Shown here piece by piece: positions 35,056 through 48,237 of a stretch of DNA of 64,000 nt. This stretch comes from Solen grandis (lineage: Eukaryota > Mollusca > Bivalvia > Adapedonta > Solenidae), in NCBI GenBank assembly GCA_021229015.1, contig CM037789.1:27739480-27803479 (forward strand). Reading direction: 5' to 3'. Below the pieces are notes generated by a model that saw only the letters and a program-made list of their open reading frames with translations, did no database searches and was not told the DNA's origin. Each line of letters begins with the position of its first letter. Positions within the stretch are counted from its first letter, which is position 1. Made by a program: the position numbers and the translations under genes.

Positions 35056-35789
35056 TACTATTTGCCAGCCACGTCCAACGGCAGAATCCCGGGACCTAGG
35101 CCAGTATGTCAAATAGACGGATTGTAACATTAGAACCAGTAAAGTAGTCAAAACGAAAGGATGAATGTTTCTATCGAAAATATTTAAAAGTTTAATTTTA
35201 ATACAGACTGCATAAGTATCATCGGTTTCAATTTACGTGTATATGTTTAAGTTTTGCTGTACGTGAAACACAGTATACTTATACATATCGGCTTGTCAGG
35301 ACAATTCATAATAAATTTAACCGTTTCATATTAAGCGACCGGGAGATTTATTACCATAAACATTGTGTAATTGTTGAAATACCATTAATATCACAGTCAT
35401 AGGATATACTTGAAGCTCTCTGTTATCCCAGGATATCAACCCTCTGTCATAACTCTTACCTAACGTCTCCTTAACGTTGATTCACTCATCATGCAGTGTT
35501 TACTTTGTCAATAAAATTTTATGACAAACAATTATAACAACATTGACTTGCTTAAAACTATCCCGCCCCTAGAATAAACACCTGTCAAACTCTCTATATA
35601 TTTATTAGGACATGATACGAACGTTGTAATCTTAATTCCCACGTGCGAACGTGGCTCTTTATCTCCTTAATATATATACAATGGAATCAGGAAAATAACA
35701 GCATTTGTGCAGTTGAATATATATGGGGTATATTCATTGTATTGGGACTACATGAACATTGCAATGAAAGTTTCTTGATTCAGCCCCTT

Positions 35790-35935
35790 ACCACTATGAG
35801 TTCGAATCACGACAGGATCATCCGGAATTTTCACATACACTTTGGGTCTTTCTAAACCTGTAATTAGCTGGACGCTGCTATAAGATTGAAATACTGTCGC
35901 AGCGACGGTAAACCCCACACAACAACAACAAAACA
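35790..35935 (+). mobile_element. SINE-A 3' part
   Basis: Diverged body and tail: CCTGTAATTAGCTGGACG, TGAAATACTGTCGCAGCGAC, then (AAC)n. Confidence 0.65.
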
Positions 35936-36109
35936 AGTACTGTGTAGTTTTAGTATCCGAGACAATATTATTTGTATTTGTCGATAAAATTGTATTCCTA
36001 CAGCCATTAACTACAGCAATCCGCTTGTCTTTTATTTTCAAAAAAATATAAACAAAATATAGTAACATAAATGTCCAATTGCAACAAATGAAATATATAT
36101 TTTGGTGTA

Positions 36110-36900
36110 AGTGCGACCGTACACCAGTCATTTACACAACATTTACACCAATATTAACACCAATGCGACTTGTGCGATTGCGAATATTTTATCAGTCGAA
36201 CTAGTCGCATCCGGTCGCCACATTGATCGCTGGATCGCGTTTACAACAAACTCGCCAGCGAATAGCAATTAATATTGCAACCTTTTTTTACGACCGCTTT
36301 GTCTCAATCCGGTCACAACGGACTCGCATATAGTTTAAGAGATTACTACGTCTTTAATAGCGAGACTGAAACAACCACCATTCGAGATCGACTACTTATC
36401 GCAGTGAGAGTTTTACACGTACCCGATGGCGAGCGTTGCGACCGCCAGCGATGCGATTCTCATTGTTCTTGTGAGTCTTTTTAAGAGGGCGATTTGACCA
36501 CCTGTACTTTAAATACATACATACATACATACATACATACATACTCTTGACAGTATTGGGTTCGAGGCTGGTTGTTAAGTTTGGTGGCCAATCCGCTCGC
36601 ATTTGAAACGTAAACACTTTTTGGTGGCAATGCTCATAAATGCGACCATTACGGCAACCGCATTGCGAATTATTTGCGAGTCTATTACGACCTGTGAGAC
36701 CAGTTGAGAGTGAGTTGAGACAACCTAGACCAATTACGCGACCCAATGTGTTTTTCGCCGGTTGCACAGCTGTCAAAACATTCGCAATCGTCTATGCAAC
36801 AGGAGGAGAGTGATGGCTTTTAAGATCATGCATTGAGACAAGTTTGCAACCACAGTGCGAGTCAGTGCGAGTGAGTGTGAGCGAATGTCATTGTTTCTGG
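36110..36900. repeat. CpG-dense block of degenerate 'TTGCGA/TCGCA' motifs
   Basis: TGCGA, TCGCA and GCGAC recur dozens of times on both strands, with a (CATA)n at 36514-36543. It looks like a decayed dispersed element rather than coding DNA. Confidence 0.45.
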
Positions 36901-36913
36901 TCCCAATCTCGGT

Positions 36914-37140
36914 GTTAGGGTGCCTGGATAGCGTAGTGGTAATGCGCTTCGCTTCTCACCAATACGTCCCGGGTTCGATTCCTGGTCACGTATGTGAGAG
37001 GGTACAGTGGCCGTCCATTTAGACATGTAGGTTTTCTCCGGTTTCCTCCCACAATAATGTCCAGATAAGCCGCCACCAGAACCATCGAGAGTGATTAATA
37101 TAAGTTCGTAATCGATGTAAAGTTTTAAACTTTAAACGGG
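36914..37140 (+). mobile_element. tRNA-derived SINE-like repeat (third family)
   Basis: Box A TGGATAGCGTAGTGGTAATG, box B GGGTTCGATTCCTGG, followed by a TTTTCTCCGGTTTCCTCCCA body. Head resembles a tRNA more closely than SINE-A or B. Confidence 0.65.
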
Positions 37141-37720
37141 ATGTTAGCGACTACCAGTTTTTCGCAAATAGAGTAAGATCCCCTTTTCACAGTCGACATC
37201 CGGTTTTGAACTACCAACCTACCGCAAGCAAGCTGAAAGGTTCCTCAAATTACAAAACCGAGACTTGAGAATGAGGGGCGAATAACTTTAAACAGGGACA
37301 CCTTTTTGTTGCAAATTTATAAAATCGTAACCAGCTTGAAATGGAAGCACATTTTTTGCCATGCGCCCATTATGCACGTTGCTTAAAATCAATGCTGCGT
37401 TTTGGGCGTGCCACGCGATAGTAGAAAATACATTGGTCTGGAATACTTAAAATTCTTACATAATTTTGTTATGCATATAATAAACACACTCTCCTTTGAA
37501 GTGGTCATTTATGAGTGTGCACTTACAAAATTATTCCGACTGTACAAACAATCCTGAAGGACGATTGGTCTCACAATAGTGGATTTATTGCTCGTATAGC
37601 CATCTAATTGTCTCGGTAAATATTAATAAACTAAATTAAGGTTATTTTTAGATCAGATGAGGTTAAGCTCAACAAATTCTTTTTTTTAAATAAAAAAAAA
37701 TCATTAATAGATTTAAAAGC

Positions 37721-37800
37721 TTGTTGTTGTATTGGGGTTTACCGTCGCTGCGATAGTATTCCAATCATATAGCGACGTCCAGCTAATTACAGTGGAAGAC
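37721..37800 (-). mobile_element. SINE-A 3' fragment
   Basis: TTGTTGTTGTATTGGGGTTT then ACCGTCGCTGCGATAGTATT. Another scrap of the same family lies at about 37195-37290. Confidence 0.7.
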
Positions 37801-38300
37801 CGATACATGATACCGTAACACGACAACACAGTGGAGCTTCTCATAAACTGTACAGTTTAACTAGTATATGTATATAATACTGTTATAACTGTGTTTATTC
37901 AGAAAGTCATAAATAAATAAATATATTTTAAATTTAAACTGCATGATTAGAAAACTAGTTTAAGTACTTACTATTTTAAATACTAAAAAAAATATTAAAA
38001 CAATTGAATGTGTACGGACAACTTTTTGTGAAATCTAACCTAAACCTTTAAATCGATTAAAACTCATACCAAAGTATCTGTAATTTCACTCTCCGAAAGT
38101 AAACATAGATTTACTATAAATGACCAGGGTAGTTTAAATTTAGAGTACCAGTGAATCAAGGGAGAAATTTGGTCGATTTTTGGGAAACTTTTTTTTGTTT
38201 TTCGTGTATGTATAAGGCGTTAACTTTCCATTTAAATAAGATGTTATAGGATATCAAACGTTTTTCCCCAAAGAAATGTAATTCAGTTATATCAATCAAT

Positions 38301-38304
<4 letters not shown>

Positions 38305-38341
<37 letters not shown>
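38305..38341. repeat. (GA)n microsatellite
   Basis: About 18 GA units. Confidence 0.95.
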
Positions 38342-38343
<2 letters not shown>

Positions 38344-38834
38344 AACAACAAAAAAAAAATCCGCAAAAAAGCTTTTTTACATCAGAAATATTTGTTGTAA
38401 GGTTTGGTATATGACAAGATATAGATTTCAAATCGATATTATTTGTTTTTTGCTAAAAATGCAAAGGAGTTTATTTTCGATATTAATTGTGAACAAAATC
38501 CAATGCAATAGTGTGGTGCATTTAAACTGAATGCAAGCTCAAACTTATGAAATGACAACTTATTTTATAAATAAATGCCACACCTATTTACCGAACTATA
38601 AATCGCAACCCATATATTGATGTTGCACACATCTATGAAATTTACCTTTAATAAAGAAATGATAAATTGTAATTACGAAGTCTATTAGCAATTGTTTTAT
38701 TCGTAAAGAGACGAAATATAAATCCGTAGGTCTAGTGCCAGTTATTCGAAATATATATACTTTTTATTTTTAACAAGATTTATACAAAAAAAAAAAAATT
38801 TTAAAAAGAAATTCCAATTTGGTAGTATAAGGTT

Positions 38835-39057
38835 ATTGTTTGTTGGGATTAACGTCAAGCCAATAATATTTCAGTCATTTGGTGACTATGTCTACTTGAG
38901 ACAGGTATAATGCTGCCACACTGCAGTATCACGCCGCAGACATGTGACATGATACCACACCCAATCACATTATCCTGCCACCAGGCCAACTAGTTCTGGA
39001 ACTACCCTTATTTGCTAAGAGCAAAGCAAGGGAGCTATACCAACATTATCATTTTTT
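38835..39057 (-). mobile_element. SINE-B copy, 5' truncated
   Basis: GTTTGTTGGGATTAACGTCA, TGCTGCCACACTGCAGTATC, GACATGATACCACACCCAAT in family order. Confidence 0.75.
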
Positions 39058-39699
39058 AAGGTTGTCATCTGCTTAAAAACAAAGCAATGATTTCTTTTAC
39101 TAAACCATGTCAACTGTTGACTACCTATTATTCCAGCGTAACTACTGGAGGCTGCAGGTCAAAATAGAAAGGTCAATTCCTTGATTTTTTTTCTGGAAAA
39201 ATAAAATTGGATTTTTAAAGACAAAAATAAAAGCAAATCTCATAATTGTCATTTATTTGATGTCAGTCAATCATAAGAAACAATTGCAATACTCAAGAGA
39301 CAAAATCAGTCCGGAACAAAAGTAGAAAATACACTCACTTCAATCTCTCTCAATATCCCATAAATAAATAAACTTACAGAGAACGTGAAATAAAATACAA
39401 ACTACTTCAATAAATCATAAATACATAGGTTAATATTGTTTACACTGATATAAACTTAACTGGTATTAAATTAGATATATATCTTATTTTAGTTTCTAAT
39501 TTCAAATCACCTTCCTACGAAAGAATATTTTACCTGATGCCAGTCTTAAAGCATAATCAATACCGTTTCTTTGGATGAAATAAATCACTAAGAATCACTT
39601 ACTTCTGACATTATGTACTTAATATTCATAAAAAAACAAAAACGACAAAAACAAAATCTTAATTAGTATATATAGGTTATAGGCTTGTACCTGTATAAT

Positions 39700-39970
39700 T
39701 TAACCCTTTCCCTCATATAGACTCATTTTGACGCACTTAATAGGTACCACATAAAGCCAGTCTTAAAGCATAATCAATACCGTTTCTTTGGATGCGCAGA
39801 AACCACAGTTAAACCTTACCAAATTTAATTATATGTCCTCATTTCCAGACCACTGAGGAGCAGCGAACAGCATAAAACCTGATCAGCCTGCGAGTTACTC
39901 GCAGGCTGATCTGGTTTTATGCTGTTCGCATAGGTCTTTTCATGGTGTCCTCTATGAGGGAAAGGGTTAA
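39700..39970 (+). mobile_element. MITE-1 copy 4 with a 39-bp locally copied insert
   Basis: TTAA-flanked, 30 bp longer than usual. At 39756-39794 six family bases are replaced by a segment identical to 39539-39577, just outside the element. Confidence 0.88.
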
Positions 39971-42900
39971 ACAAACTGTAATTCATAATTATCCACTGAA
40001 AGCCAGAGAGGTTCATCAGCATACATTAAAAGAAGACTGATGAGTCCTTCTGGCTTTCATTGATGGTATGTAAAATAAACTTTCCTCCGATAATACAAAG
40101 GCAAGTCCCTATATATTCAAGTCAAATGATAATTCACTGTTCGAAAGCTACACGTGCAGCCTCTCTGAGCACATTTACAGAAATTGGACGGAAACAACAG
40201 AGACAAAGTTCATGTCACACACACAAAAAAAGATCAAATAATAACAACTGGACGGGATTACATACTGGACACATGCTGTACATAGTTTTCACTTTGTGAA
40301 TCACATAAATTATGTAGGTGGGTTTAAAACAACGTGTATATAAATATATGATAACAGATTTTCTGATATGCCTTGATATATATATATATATATATTTTAG
40401 CAACAACATGTGACAAACATTCGTCGTCAGAAACAAGACCCGATTCAGAGCAAACACTTGAATTTTCTTCTACAAGTCACACACCAACATAAAAATACAC
40501 CGACTAACTGTTAATCACAAAGACTTAATAACATAACAGAGATCCACAACTCTAATATAGGTAAAGAGCAAGTCAAGAGAAGCTCTCATTATGTGTACAA
40601 TCGTGTGACCTCGAGATAACGTGAGATGTGTAAAATTGCTCATGTCAAAAATAAATATACTGAGTTTTCTCTTCAATTTATTGCTGAGTAAACCAAATAT
40701 GCATGTCTCTCATTAAAAGATCGCAGATCTTTTTTACAAATGATATTCGTACCACAAAGGGTCCGTCTGTTAATTATCTGCAAGATGTTAAGCGTTTCAG
40801 TCCTGTTCACCTATTTTTTTTTCGCCATGAGTTAAAAATAACGTTATTTGGACAGTTTCATACCTCTGTTGAAAAGGTCTTTGGTTATTCTGCCCCACCA
40901 TTCAGAAAAAAAAGAAGCAATATCATAGGATTTATTCTGGAGAGAACCCACCAGAAAAATCAAAGGATCTATGTCATTATTGTTATCAAAACATAATACA
41001 GGCTTGAAATAAATCTACCAAAACACTGATAAATCAATATTTTTCCCCAACAATAAATTTTGTGGTATCTGTAATAAAGACAATCTGTTAGCAAACAAAT
41101 TTGTGAAATTTATGTTCTAGAAAAGGCAAAGTCTATTTAGGAAACAGATTTAATGGTGGTTAATACTTTTGGATAAAGCCATCCATGAAATTAACAGAAA
41201 TAAATCACCCACAAAAATTAATGATTCTACAGTAAGAACTAAATATTACTTAAACACTCGTGTGAATTTCATTATTCTTGTTTCTCTGATAAAAAATTTA
41301 AAATATTTAATTTTCCTTACCAATATTTTAAGTTATTGTGATACTTGTATATTTCATAACACAGGATTGGCAGAAAGTGTTTCTATCTAATTTTGATAAA
41401 AATTTCAGTATTAATAAGCCTTAGGTATTATTGGTGTATTTGAGCCTGAAATTATAACCTTGTGTCCTAAAATGCACCATTGTTCCCATTTTTATCTTAA
41501 TAACATTAAAATTATTCATAGTACAAAAATTAGACAACTGAAAAGTGGATTTAAAAAATCTGTGACAAAACATGTAACAAAAAATAATGACAGTAGGTTA
41601 AATGAACAAAGTATGGGCTGAAGCAGCAGATGAGAATCAAACCTTGTATAGATAGTGCTATGAGATTCAATCAAAATATCTTACAAAAATAAAAAGAAAT
41701 CTGGTACCTATGTTACTGTCTTACATTTGAGATATATGAAAAAAACATTTCAGATATAATATCACAAGTTCATTAAAAATTTTTTTAGAAAATCATAAAA
41801 AAGTTTTTTTGTTGTTGAGAATTCTGCAAGTGAAAAATGATTATGCAATTTGAATGCACTACAGAAAACAAAACTGTGATGAACGTTTCATATTTTGTGC
41901 TATAGGTATCCTTTAATAAAGAAACATGACAATCTATATAACTGACTTGTATATTTTGCCCACAAGGAACATTTGAGGAATAACCTTGGATTAAGGACAA
42001 AGTCTTTATGATATATAACAAACTTCCTCGCTGTCATTTTGTTGACAAACATATCACAGAACAGAACTTTCTTTTATCCTTTGTTCACAGAATCATCACA
42101 CAAGAGAACAATACAGAGTTCAAACATGATATACACACAGTTCAAGGCTTTATCTTCTTTTGTGAATCCTACTGACCAAGGAAAAACAAGCCTTCAGTAG
42201 GAACAATGTAGTCAATTTCCGGCAGACATTTCAACAAAAGGGTTTTTTCCATGTCGGCTGATATCGTGTCAGTTTGTAATGCTAGGTTCTAATCTAAGAA
42301 TGTTTGACCAATCAGTGGACACTGGGGGCCACACATTCTTGACCGACACTGCACTTTGTATGCGAAAATATCAGTAGCAATCTGAGAAATGGACAGAATG
42401 TATATTTGGCAAATGAACATGTGCCTTTTTAAAATAAACAGCAATCACATTAAATCAGAAGATGATTAATAATGGATTAAAAAACAAAGAATATACAAAG
42501 TAAAAATGTATTTCATGTACAAATAAATGATCAATGAAAGTGATATTCCAAAAATAAAAATGATAAAAATAAAAATAAAAAAAAAATTTGAAGAGATACT
42601 AATTGATATAATTGTAGATCCTTTAAGTTTATAATCAACAATGACATGCCATGACAAGCAAACACGATGAAAAATAATCTTTCCTGGAATGTTTTCATAA
42701 CTTGGAATTTCGAAGTTCAGTACGGTTAGTTAATTAGTAATTAACAAGACATTCTAACGAACACAATATTACCCAGAACCATCAGGTCGAAGGTCAACTT
42801 ACTTCATTTTTGACCTTGACCTTTGACTTCACCCTGACCTTAATTTTCCCAGAAATAACTATCAAAAACTATCACTAAAGGTGATTAATACCCCCATATA

Positions 42901-43566
42901 CCACCTGGTCTTCATGTAATGTAGATGTAGACTGAACATATTGTGACAGGATGTGATGAATCTAGGGTTAACATATACATGTAACACAGATATATTAACT
43001 GTGTATCAAATTCTTCAATTATTACCAGGTTTATTCAATCTTACATATCAAGAAATATGAACTATGTGAGAAGCTAATTGAAACCATGAATTTCTGCAAC
43101 AATACTCTGAATTTCTAACTTGTATTACTTAAAAATTGGATATTACAAGCACTTATGATTTAACATTTTTTTTTAAGTAGAAATAAAAATAAGAAAAAGT
43201 TGGCTTCAAAATAGACCACTTTTACAACATAGATGAAAATGTACACTAAATAATAAGAAAAAAAGTTGCTAATATGAAAAATAATAAATGATAAAAAAAA
43301 TAATCAAAAAATATTTGAAGCTATATTTATACAGTCTAGTTATGGTAACTGATTATTCAAATGTGAACTATCGCATCATCTGAGAAAGCGCATCTTGAAA
43401 CTTGTGCGTCAATTTTAAGTTAGAAATATTATGCCGTAAAAACAGATCAAGTTGTCCCTTTTACACTTATCCAGAAATGACCTATATATTAAATGCAGCA
43501 TCATCGTGTCCATGTAATTGTTTCACAAATAAATAAATTTTGACCTGATGGGACTTAAATCTGCAT
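39971..43566. other. CpG-poor AT-rich DNA, few repeats; putative long 3' UTR of a minus-strand gene
   Basis: Only a (TA)n at 40374-40397, repeat family E copy 3 (41240-41345) and a TGACCTTGACCTTTGAC motif (42808-42842) stand out. No convincing coding exon. If the exon at 45695-45848 is real, this could be its 3' UTR, with an AATAAA on the minus strand near 39247. Confidence 0.3.
42808..42842. promoter_or_regulatory. Tandem nuclear-receptor half-sites
   Basis: TTTGACCTTGACCTTTGAC then CCCTGACCTT: three TGACCT half-sites; the minus strand contains TCAAGGTCA, the consensus for ERR/FTZ-F1 type receptors. Could be part of a dispersed repeat (see 49195-49400). Confidence 0.25.
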
Positions 43567-43709
43567 TGAAACATCTTGGACCACTTATCCCCTACCAAGA
43601 TAACCAAGGTACCCCAATATCCAACGAAACATTAGGAAACCTTGGTTACCTCCGTGAAAGGCCATGAGGTCCGAAATGTAACGGAACCAGTATAGGAACT
43701 TAACCTTAA
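43567..43709. mobile_element. MITE-2 copy 3, left end lost
   Basis: Starts in CATCTTGGACCACTTATC and ends ...GGAACTTAACC + TTAA; about 20 bp of the left terminus are missing or diverged. Confidence 0.75.
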
Positions 43710-44436
43710 ATCTGCATAGAACTGATAGCATTTTTATAGTTTTTGTGTTTCTGAATTGATGCATTTTTTGTTAATGTCAAGAAGTGCCGGTATTGTGAAA
43801 GGATGTGTCAGGTTTCCATACACAAGTTTGGCGGTCAGTCCGAGTCATTGCGACCCCAAGTTACTGTAACTAGACCATATAGATATTCTGAATCAATGTT
43901 CATCCTACCACCACGCTGTTTCTCTTCTACTTGAGCCTTTTCTTTCAACCTCTGAATTTATCCTCACCTGCAGCTCACTTGTGTTTCCAATCTTAACAAA
44001 GTCCCTGATAATAAACAATTCACACTTTCCTCATTCATGATCAAATTTTATGATAATTCAATTAACAATCAATCAACATTTAACGTTTAAATACATTCAT
44101 ATGGACAACTGTTGAATAATATGGCCAAACATAAGATCGTGTAAAAAACCTTGGAAAAAACAGTTAAATTGGCCATTAAATCATTGCTACTATGCTCCAA
44201 AACCTTTCTGCCAACCCATTTTGTCAACACAACTTATTCATAATAATTTAACAGATTATCCAATAGCAGTGCAGGAAAATCATGTGATCAGTGGTTTTAG
44301 AGATACTGGGATATCATGTGATTAACTGATAACTTATGTAATGCCCAAGACCAGAATTTGTTTCCAATATACAGAAAAACTAACTTTAATAAGAAAGACT
44401 GCATGAATTTCTGGGAAACAACATGATATGAGGTAC

Positions 44437-44782
44437 CTCATACAGACTCACTTTGAAGAACTGGCAAAAAGATAAGACAAGGGGTCTCCTATGTTTGCTC
44501 ATACAATATCTAAGCTCTAATTCTACCAGTCTGCAATAGCAGAATGAAAAAATCTGTCTTTGTTAAACCATTTAAAGTTCTGTTTATTAATGTTTAGATG
44601 TCATAAATCTGTACATGAATATTCATGTGGTAAAGGGTTAAACCATTTAAAGTTCTGTTTATTAATATTTAGATATCATACATGAATATTCATGAGGTTA
44701 AGGGTTAAACCATTTAAAGTTCTGTTTATTAATATTCAGATGTCATAAATTGTACATGAATATTCATGAGGTAAAGGGTTAA
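44437..44782 (+). mobile_element. MITE-4 copy with tandemly triplicated right end
   Basis: Left part resembles 55665 onward (CATACAGACTCACTTTGA). The 3' terminal ~70 bp occur three times (44563-44637, 44638-44704, 44705-44782); each begins at TTAA and ends GTAAAGGG or TTAAGGG before the next TTAA. Confidence 0.75.
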
Positions 44783-45008
44783 TTTGTCTCATTCTGGACT
44801 GGTTTCTTTGAAATTTCAAATGAGAAAGCTTCACATTAATAAGTATGCACCTGATACAGTGTAAATATATCATAACATACAGAGTGAAATATTCAATATA
44901 ACACAGTTCAATATTGGACCGTGAGTCTTTAATTTGTGATATAAACATAGCATTATAATAGAGATGCTGTGTATTTTCTAAAAAATCTGATATTGCTTGG
45001 ATGATGTT

Positions 45009-45160
45009 TACCAGTGCTGCAACAGTATTTTCAGTAATGTAGCGACGTCTAGCTTATAACAGGTGGAGAAAGACTGAGTGTGTACAGGGGCACATGGGTA
45101 GAACCTACCACAAGCCAGCTGGAAGGCTTCCCCACATGAAAAATGCAAGCAACCCTGTGA
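45009..45160 (-). mobile_element. SINE-A copy, partial and diverged
   Basis: GTGCTGCAACAGTATTTTCA, GTAGCGACGTCTAGCTTATA, CCACAAGCCAGCTGGAAGGC in order; the head is lost. CpGs largely decayed. Confidence 0.65.
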
Positions 45161-45694
45161 ATTCATGATCACACAAAATGGTTCTTATGATATGCAGTAT
45201 GAAATATAGACATGAAAAACTAGAGAAAAGCCACAGTATTTCACATGTAGGTTTTACCACGTCATTGTATGTCAATGTAAGGTCACAACCATTCTGATAT
45301 GTGTTTCTATATACAGGCAACTTGGTGCTCCAAAGAAAGCCAGTGTCATTTGATTGGCTAGGATATGTTACTAACAAAGGCAGTATACAAGTTCATCATT
45401 GAAATTTTTCTGCCAATTTAGATCATAGTCATTCTGTTGCATTACAAAGAATTTTTTTATATTAGAAAACCAATTTTGAATCAGACATATTGTAGATCTT
45501 AAAAAAAAAAGATATATATATAAATATATAACTCATTTAAGTCCATTTTGAATACCGATGATATGGACAAATCAAAATTCCTTAGAAATCAAATGGTGAC
45601 ACATAATTCAATAGTAAATACATATTTTTGTGATCTGAATTCAATTCTCCATGATGACACTTCAACTGATGAGATATGTAAGCATCTAGGAAAC

Positions 45695-45848
45695 CTAGAT
45701 CAACACAGATTCCTGCAAGCTTCTAGATGACCCTGATTTGATAGTCTGTCTGTGAGTAGTGTCACAGTGATGTTCTGCTGGTTTGTTTGAAGGCAACCCA
45801 GGAATAGAAGGTGACATGGCCACTGGTGTGGAGGAATATGGAGACATC
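45695..45848 (-). CDS. Candidate last coding exon, unknown protein
   Basis: On the minus strand a strong acceptor (CTTTATTTTCAG) precedes an open stretch of 50 codons ending at TAG (45695-45697). The best frame leaves one base to an upstream codon and is rich in Ser and Pro: MSPYSSTPVAMSPSIPG.., ending ..SRSLQESVLI. Such a tail suits the C-terminus of a regulatory protein, but no domain is present and the other two frames are also open for 28 codons or more. No partner exon was identified to the right. Treat as tentative. Confidence 0.3.
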
Positions 45849-45927
45849 CTGAAAATAAAGAAGAAAACAATAAGTTACATATTTGCAAAGAAGGAAAAAA
45901 AAAAAAAATACAACAAGAAAACATTAA

Positions 45928-46305
45928 TAAGTATGTATCACGCCATAGACATGTGGCATGATACCACACCCAGTCACATTATCCTGACACCGAGCCAACC
46001 ATTCCTGAAACTACCCTTACATGTTGAGCACCAACCAAGGGAGCTATACCAGTACCATTTTCTTACAACTCTGGTATGTCAAGGCCAGGGATAAAACCAT
46101 ACTGTGAAGTAACACACAGATGAATTGTACCCTACTCTTGGGTTGTCTGTTTGTTTGGATTTAACATCTCACTAACAAGATTTCAATCATTTGGGTACTT
46201 TAGTCCACATTAGACAAATACAGCACAGCATCACTGTGATATCACGCCATAGACACGTGGCAAGATACCACACCCAGTCACATAATCCAGACACCAGGAC
46301 ATCAA
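45928..46305 (-). mobile_element. Two SINE-B copies in a row, partial
   Basis: 45928-46100 and 46141-46305 both carry CACGCCATAGACA[TC]GTGGCA and ATACCACACCCAGTCACAT. The second keeps the tail (TTTGTTTGGATTTAACATCT). Confidence 0.7.
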
Positions 46306-46450
46306 GTCAAGAGCTGTTTCAATCAGCCAACTGTTTTTTTTTTTCCAATCATCTCTAATATTCCAAACCTTGTGTTTTCTAATACAACTGATCTCCATTT
46401 TGCAACTGATCACTTGCTTTAGAAAAGGTTGACTGTATACTTAGGTGTAA

Positions 46451-46612
46451 TTAAGGTAAAGTCCCTGTAATGGTTCCACTACGTCTTGGACCACTTAACC
46501 TCTACCAAGATAACCAAGGTACCTTAATGAAACATTAAGAAACCCTGGTTATCTCCATGAAAGGCCATGAGGTCCGAAATGTAGCGGAACCATTACAGGG
46601 ACTTTACCTAAA
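46451..46612. mobile_element. MITE-2 copy 4
   Basis: TTAAGGTAAAGTCCCTGTAA..; right end ..CAGGGACTTTACC followed by TAAA instead of TTAA. Palindromic throughout. Confidence 0.85.
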
Positions 46613-47550
46613 TCTGAACTTAGATAAGTAAATGATTTTAGCATTGAGGTCCGGACATCAAGAAAATGGCGATAAATCTAGGCAACATATCATAACTAAA
46701 TTTTACAGCCTTGGCCTAGAAAAAAACCATCTGTCATCAAGTTCACAACATGCAGTGTGCATGTTTTATTTTTTTCCCCAAATAGCTGACAAACATCAAT
46801 GATAAATGACGGTATCCCATGTCCTCAAATTGGAATTTTAATTGCATAAATTTCAGCACAAAAATCCCATTCTTTAGTCCTGTATCTCAACTGAATGACA
46901 AATATCTGAATCAAACGGATGAAGTATGGACACACAAAGCAATGGATCTTCATGACACTTGGCGTACAATATCAGCATTGTTCTCTGTAAGCTACTACTA
47001 TTCTGTAGTTGTCCCCCACATAATTCATCCTTTTATTTATTTTTTGACAAATAATCATGGATCTTTAATAGCCTAGCTTACACAAAGAAGTTTATCTTTT
47101 TCATCAAGGCAAAACTTCAATATTTTCTGTAAAGTAAATGTTTATATTCAAATATGCACTCAAGATAAAATGAATAAAAAAATTGTCAATTTTCATGAAA
47201 ATATTATTTTTATTGCCTGAAAAATCATTGGACATTCAGACTCATTTCATAAATGTATTTTTTAAATACTTGGGATTACATTTTTTATTCATTTTCAAAT
47301 CCAATCACACTTTTTAAAGACAACACGCATTCAGTGTCACAGTGTCTTATAATAGTTACATCAAAATCAGCCCAGAAACCTATTTATCATTATGATTATT
47401 GCATAGTAATCTATTTCTTCCTATATTCATGAAAAAGACTCCTCGGATAATTATTTTTCATTCAGAAATGCTCTGTATTCATGATTTGTAAACTTCCCCT
47501 ACAATACTTGAGACAACTCAATTTTTTTTTTATCTTTTAAAAACATTTCA
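46613..47550. other. No gene recognised
   Basis: CpG-poor, AT-rich DNA without classified repeats; possibly intronic. Confidence 0.5.
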
Positions 47551-47730
47551 CCTCTGATTCCCGGATTTTTCATGTGAGGAAGCCTTCCAGCTGGCTTGAG
47601 GTAGGTCGGTGGTTCTACCCGGGTACCTCTGTGTACTCAGGGTCTTCCTCCACTTGTAACTAGCTGGACGTCGCTATATGATTGAAATACTATCGCAGTG
47701 ACGGTAAACCCCAATACAACAACAACAATC
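47551..47730 (+). mobile_element. SINE-A, 5' truncated
   Basis: Starts at the CCGGATTTTTCATGTGAGGA part and ends in GACGGTAAACCCCAATAC(AAC)n. Confidence 0.8.
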
Positions 47731-47957
47731 TCTGATTTAAACAAGAATGTTGTTAACTACTTACAGATGCTCCCCTACCTTTCAATCACAGTATTAGTTC
47801 ACCCAGAGAACTGAGGGTTGGTCTGTGTTTCATGAAAAATCACAAATACTTTATAAGCAAAGGAAGTAAATTTTGAAGAATTTTTTATTGCATTTTCTAG
47901 AACAGCATGCTTATAATAGCATGTATGCATAATTTCTATTCTCTATACCAATAAATA

Positions 47958-48199
47958 TTAACCCTTTCCCTCATAGAGGAAACCATGAAAAGACCTATGC
48001 GAACAGCATAAAACCAGATCAGCCTGCGAGTAACTTGCAGGCTGATCAGGTTTTATGCTGTTCGCTGCTCCTCTGTGGTCTGGAAATGAGGACTTTATAA
48101 TAAAATTTGGTAAGGTTTAACTGTGGTTTTCTGCAGATCAGGCTTTATGTGGTACCTATTGAGTGCGTCAAAATGAGTCTATATGAGGGAAAGGGTTAA
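47958..48199 (-). mobile_element. MITE-1 copy 5
   Basis: TTAA on both sides; one hairpin CpG has become TpG (AACTTGCAGG). Confidence 0.88.
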
Positions 48200-48237
48200 T
48201 TAAAGCGAGTACAATATCTTCAAAATAAGAAGTTGAG

